From assembly GCA_011374735.1 (NCBI GenBank), contig DRPD01000365.1, positions 1-5,680 of the forward strand: a stretch of 5,680 bases of DNA. The letters are read 5' to 3'. Positions 5,118 to 5,680 of the stretch are shown here, in pieces. The stretch is from Thermopetrobacter sp. Its GTDB lineage: Bacteria > Pseudomonadota > Alphaproteobacteria > Rhizobiales > Aestuariivirgaceae. The translations under genes and the position numbers were made by a program. The first letter of the stretch is position 1. Each line of letters begins with the position of its first letter. The notes beneath the pieces were generated by a model. It was not told the DNA's origin. It made no database searches and saw only the letters and a list, made by a program, of their open reading frames with translations.

Positions 5118-5680
5118 ATGAAGGTCTATCTCGACTTCGAAACGAAGATCGCCGAGCTGGAAGGCAAGATCGCCGAGCTGAAGACCATCGGCGGCGATTC
5201 CGAAGACGGCGGCGACGCCGTCTCCATCGACGAGGAGATCGCGCGGCTGGAGGACAAGGCGGCCAGGGCGCTGGCCGACCTCTACGCGGCCCTCGATCCG
5301 TGGCAGAAGACACAGGTGGCCCGCCACCCGGAGCGGCCCCACACGCTGGACTACATCGCCCGGCTGATCGACGACTTCACGCCGCTGGCCGGGGATCGCA
5401 AGTTCGCCGAGGACAACGCCATCATCGGCGGCCCCGGCCGCTTCAAGGGCCGGCCGGTGATGGTCATCGGCCAGGAGAAGGGATCGGACACCGAAAGCCG
5501 CCTGAAGCACAACTTCGGCATGGCCCGCCCGGAGGGCTATCGCAAGGCGGTGCGGCTGATGGATCTGGCCGAACGGTTTTCCATGCCGGTCATCACCTTC
5601 GTGGACACCGCCGGGGCCTATCCCGGCGTCGGCGCGGAGGAACGCGGCCAGGCGGAGGCCATCGCCCGCTCCACCGAGCG
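5118..5680 (+). CDS. accA: Acetyl-CoA carboxylase carboxyltransferase, alpha subunit (3' end cut by window)
   Basis: Alpha subunit of the carboxyltransferase component, which works with AccD to move the carboxyl group from biotin-BCCP to acetyl-CoA, giving malonyl-CoA for fatty-acid synthesis in the cytosol. The frame is open from the ATG to the last base, giving 187 complete residues. The family is about 315-320 residues long, so the last 130 or so are outside. The N-terminal [21 protein letters not shown] and the helix around 36-55 form the usual AccA helical start. They are followed by [21 protein letters not shown] (60-80), the crotonase-type core [27 protein letters not shown] (118-144) and [25 protein letters not shown] (159-183), all diagnostic. 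Upstream, AGG at 5108-5110 lies seven bases from the ATG. The ATG at 5111 is out of frame. Confidence 0.97.
   Translation, partial: MKVYLDFETKIAELEGKIAELKTIGGDSEDGGDAVSIDEEIARLEDKAARALADLYAALDPWQKTQVARHPERPHTLDYIARLIDDFTPLAGDRKFAEDNAIIGGPGRFKGRPVMVIGQEKGSDTESRLKHNFGMARPEGYRKAVRLMDLAERFSMPVITFVDTAGAYPGVGAEERGQAEAIARSTE

Noticed and set aside
4113..5510. 465-codon minus-strand frame antisense to galU and accA
   Set aside because: It covers two unmistakable plus-strand genes and the spacer between them; its composition is typical of an antisense frame.

Overview
The window looks like chromosomal DNA of a GC-rich alphaproteobacterium. The protein sequences (DUF459-type SGNH protein, AccA, GalU, MltB-family transglycosylase) and the inverted-repeat style of the 595-834 intergenic spacer fit that class, perhaps a Rhodospirillales-like lineage. 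The genus cannot be fixed from the sequence. Gene density is high, codon use is uniformly GC-rich, and I see no insertion sequence, phage gene, tRNA, rRNA or CRISPR array.

Layout. At 1-594 (+) is the 3' part of a YggS/PLPBP pyridoxal-phosphate homeostasis protein, cut by the left window edge. At 595-834 is a spacer between convergent genes, filled with short palindromes, including two identical 52-bp copies 121 bp apart. On the minus strand, from right to left, lie galE (UDP-glucose 4-epimerase, 2998-3984), a secreted MltB-family lytic murein transglycosylase (1916-3001, start overlapping the galE stop as ATGA) and a DUF459-type SGNH-fold protein (835-1872). These are closely packed and probably form one operon. 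Diverging from galE is galU (UTP-glucose-1-phosphate uridylyltransferase, 4131-5012, +). After a 105-bp spacer with a consensus TTGACA comes accA (acetyl-CoA carboxylase carboxyltransferase alpha subunit, 5118 to the right edge, +, partial).

Functionally the centre of the window is about the cell envelope. GalU makes UDP-glucose, GalE interconverts it with UDP-galactose for surface polysaccharide, and the operon continues with a peptidoglycan-cleaving enzyme and an exported SGNH-fold protein. AccA supplies malonyl-CoA for fatty acids, and YggS is a housekeeping PLP-binding protein.

Most of the window is ordinary core genome. Two observations deserve a second look. The SGNH-fold protein seems to have lost two of its three catalytic-triad residues (Ser to Lys in the GDS block, Asp to Asn in the DGxH block) while keeping the fold's other blocks, which suggests a secreted pseudoenzyme. 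The composite palindromic repeat cluster contains truncated units that look like traces of repeat insertion or rearrangement.
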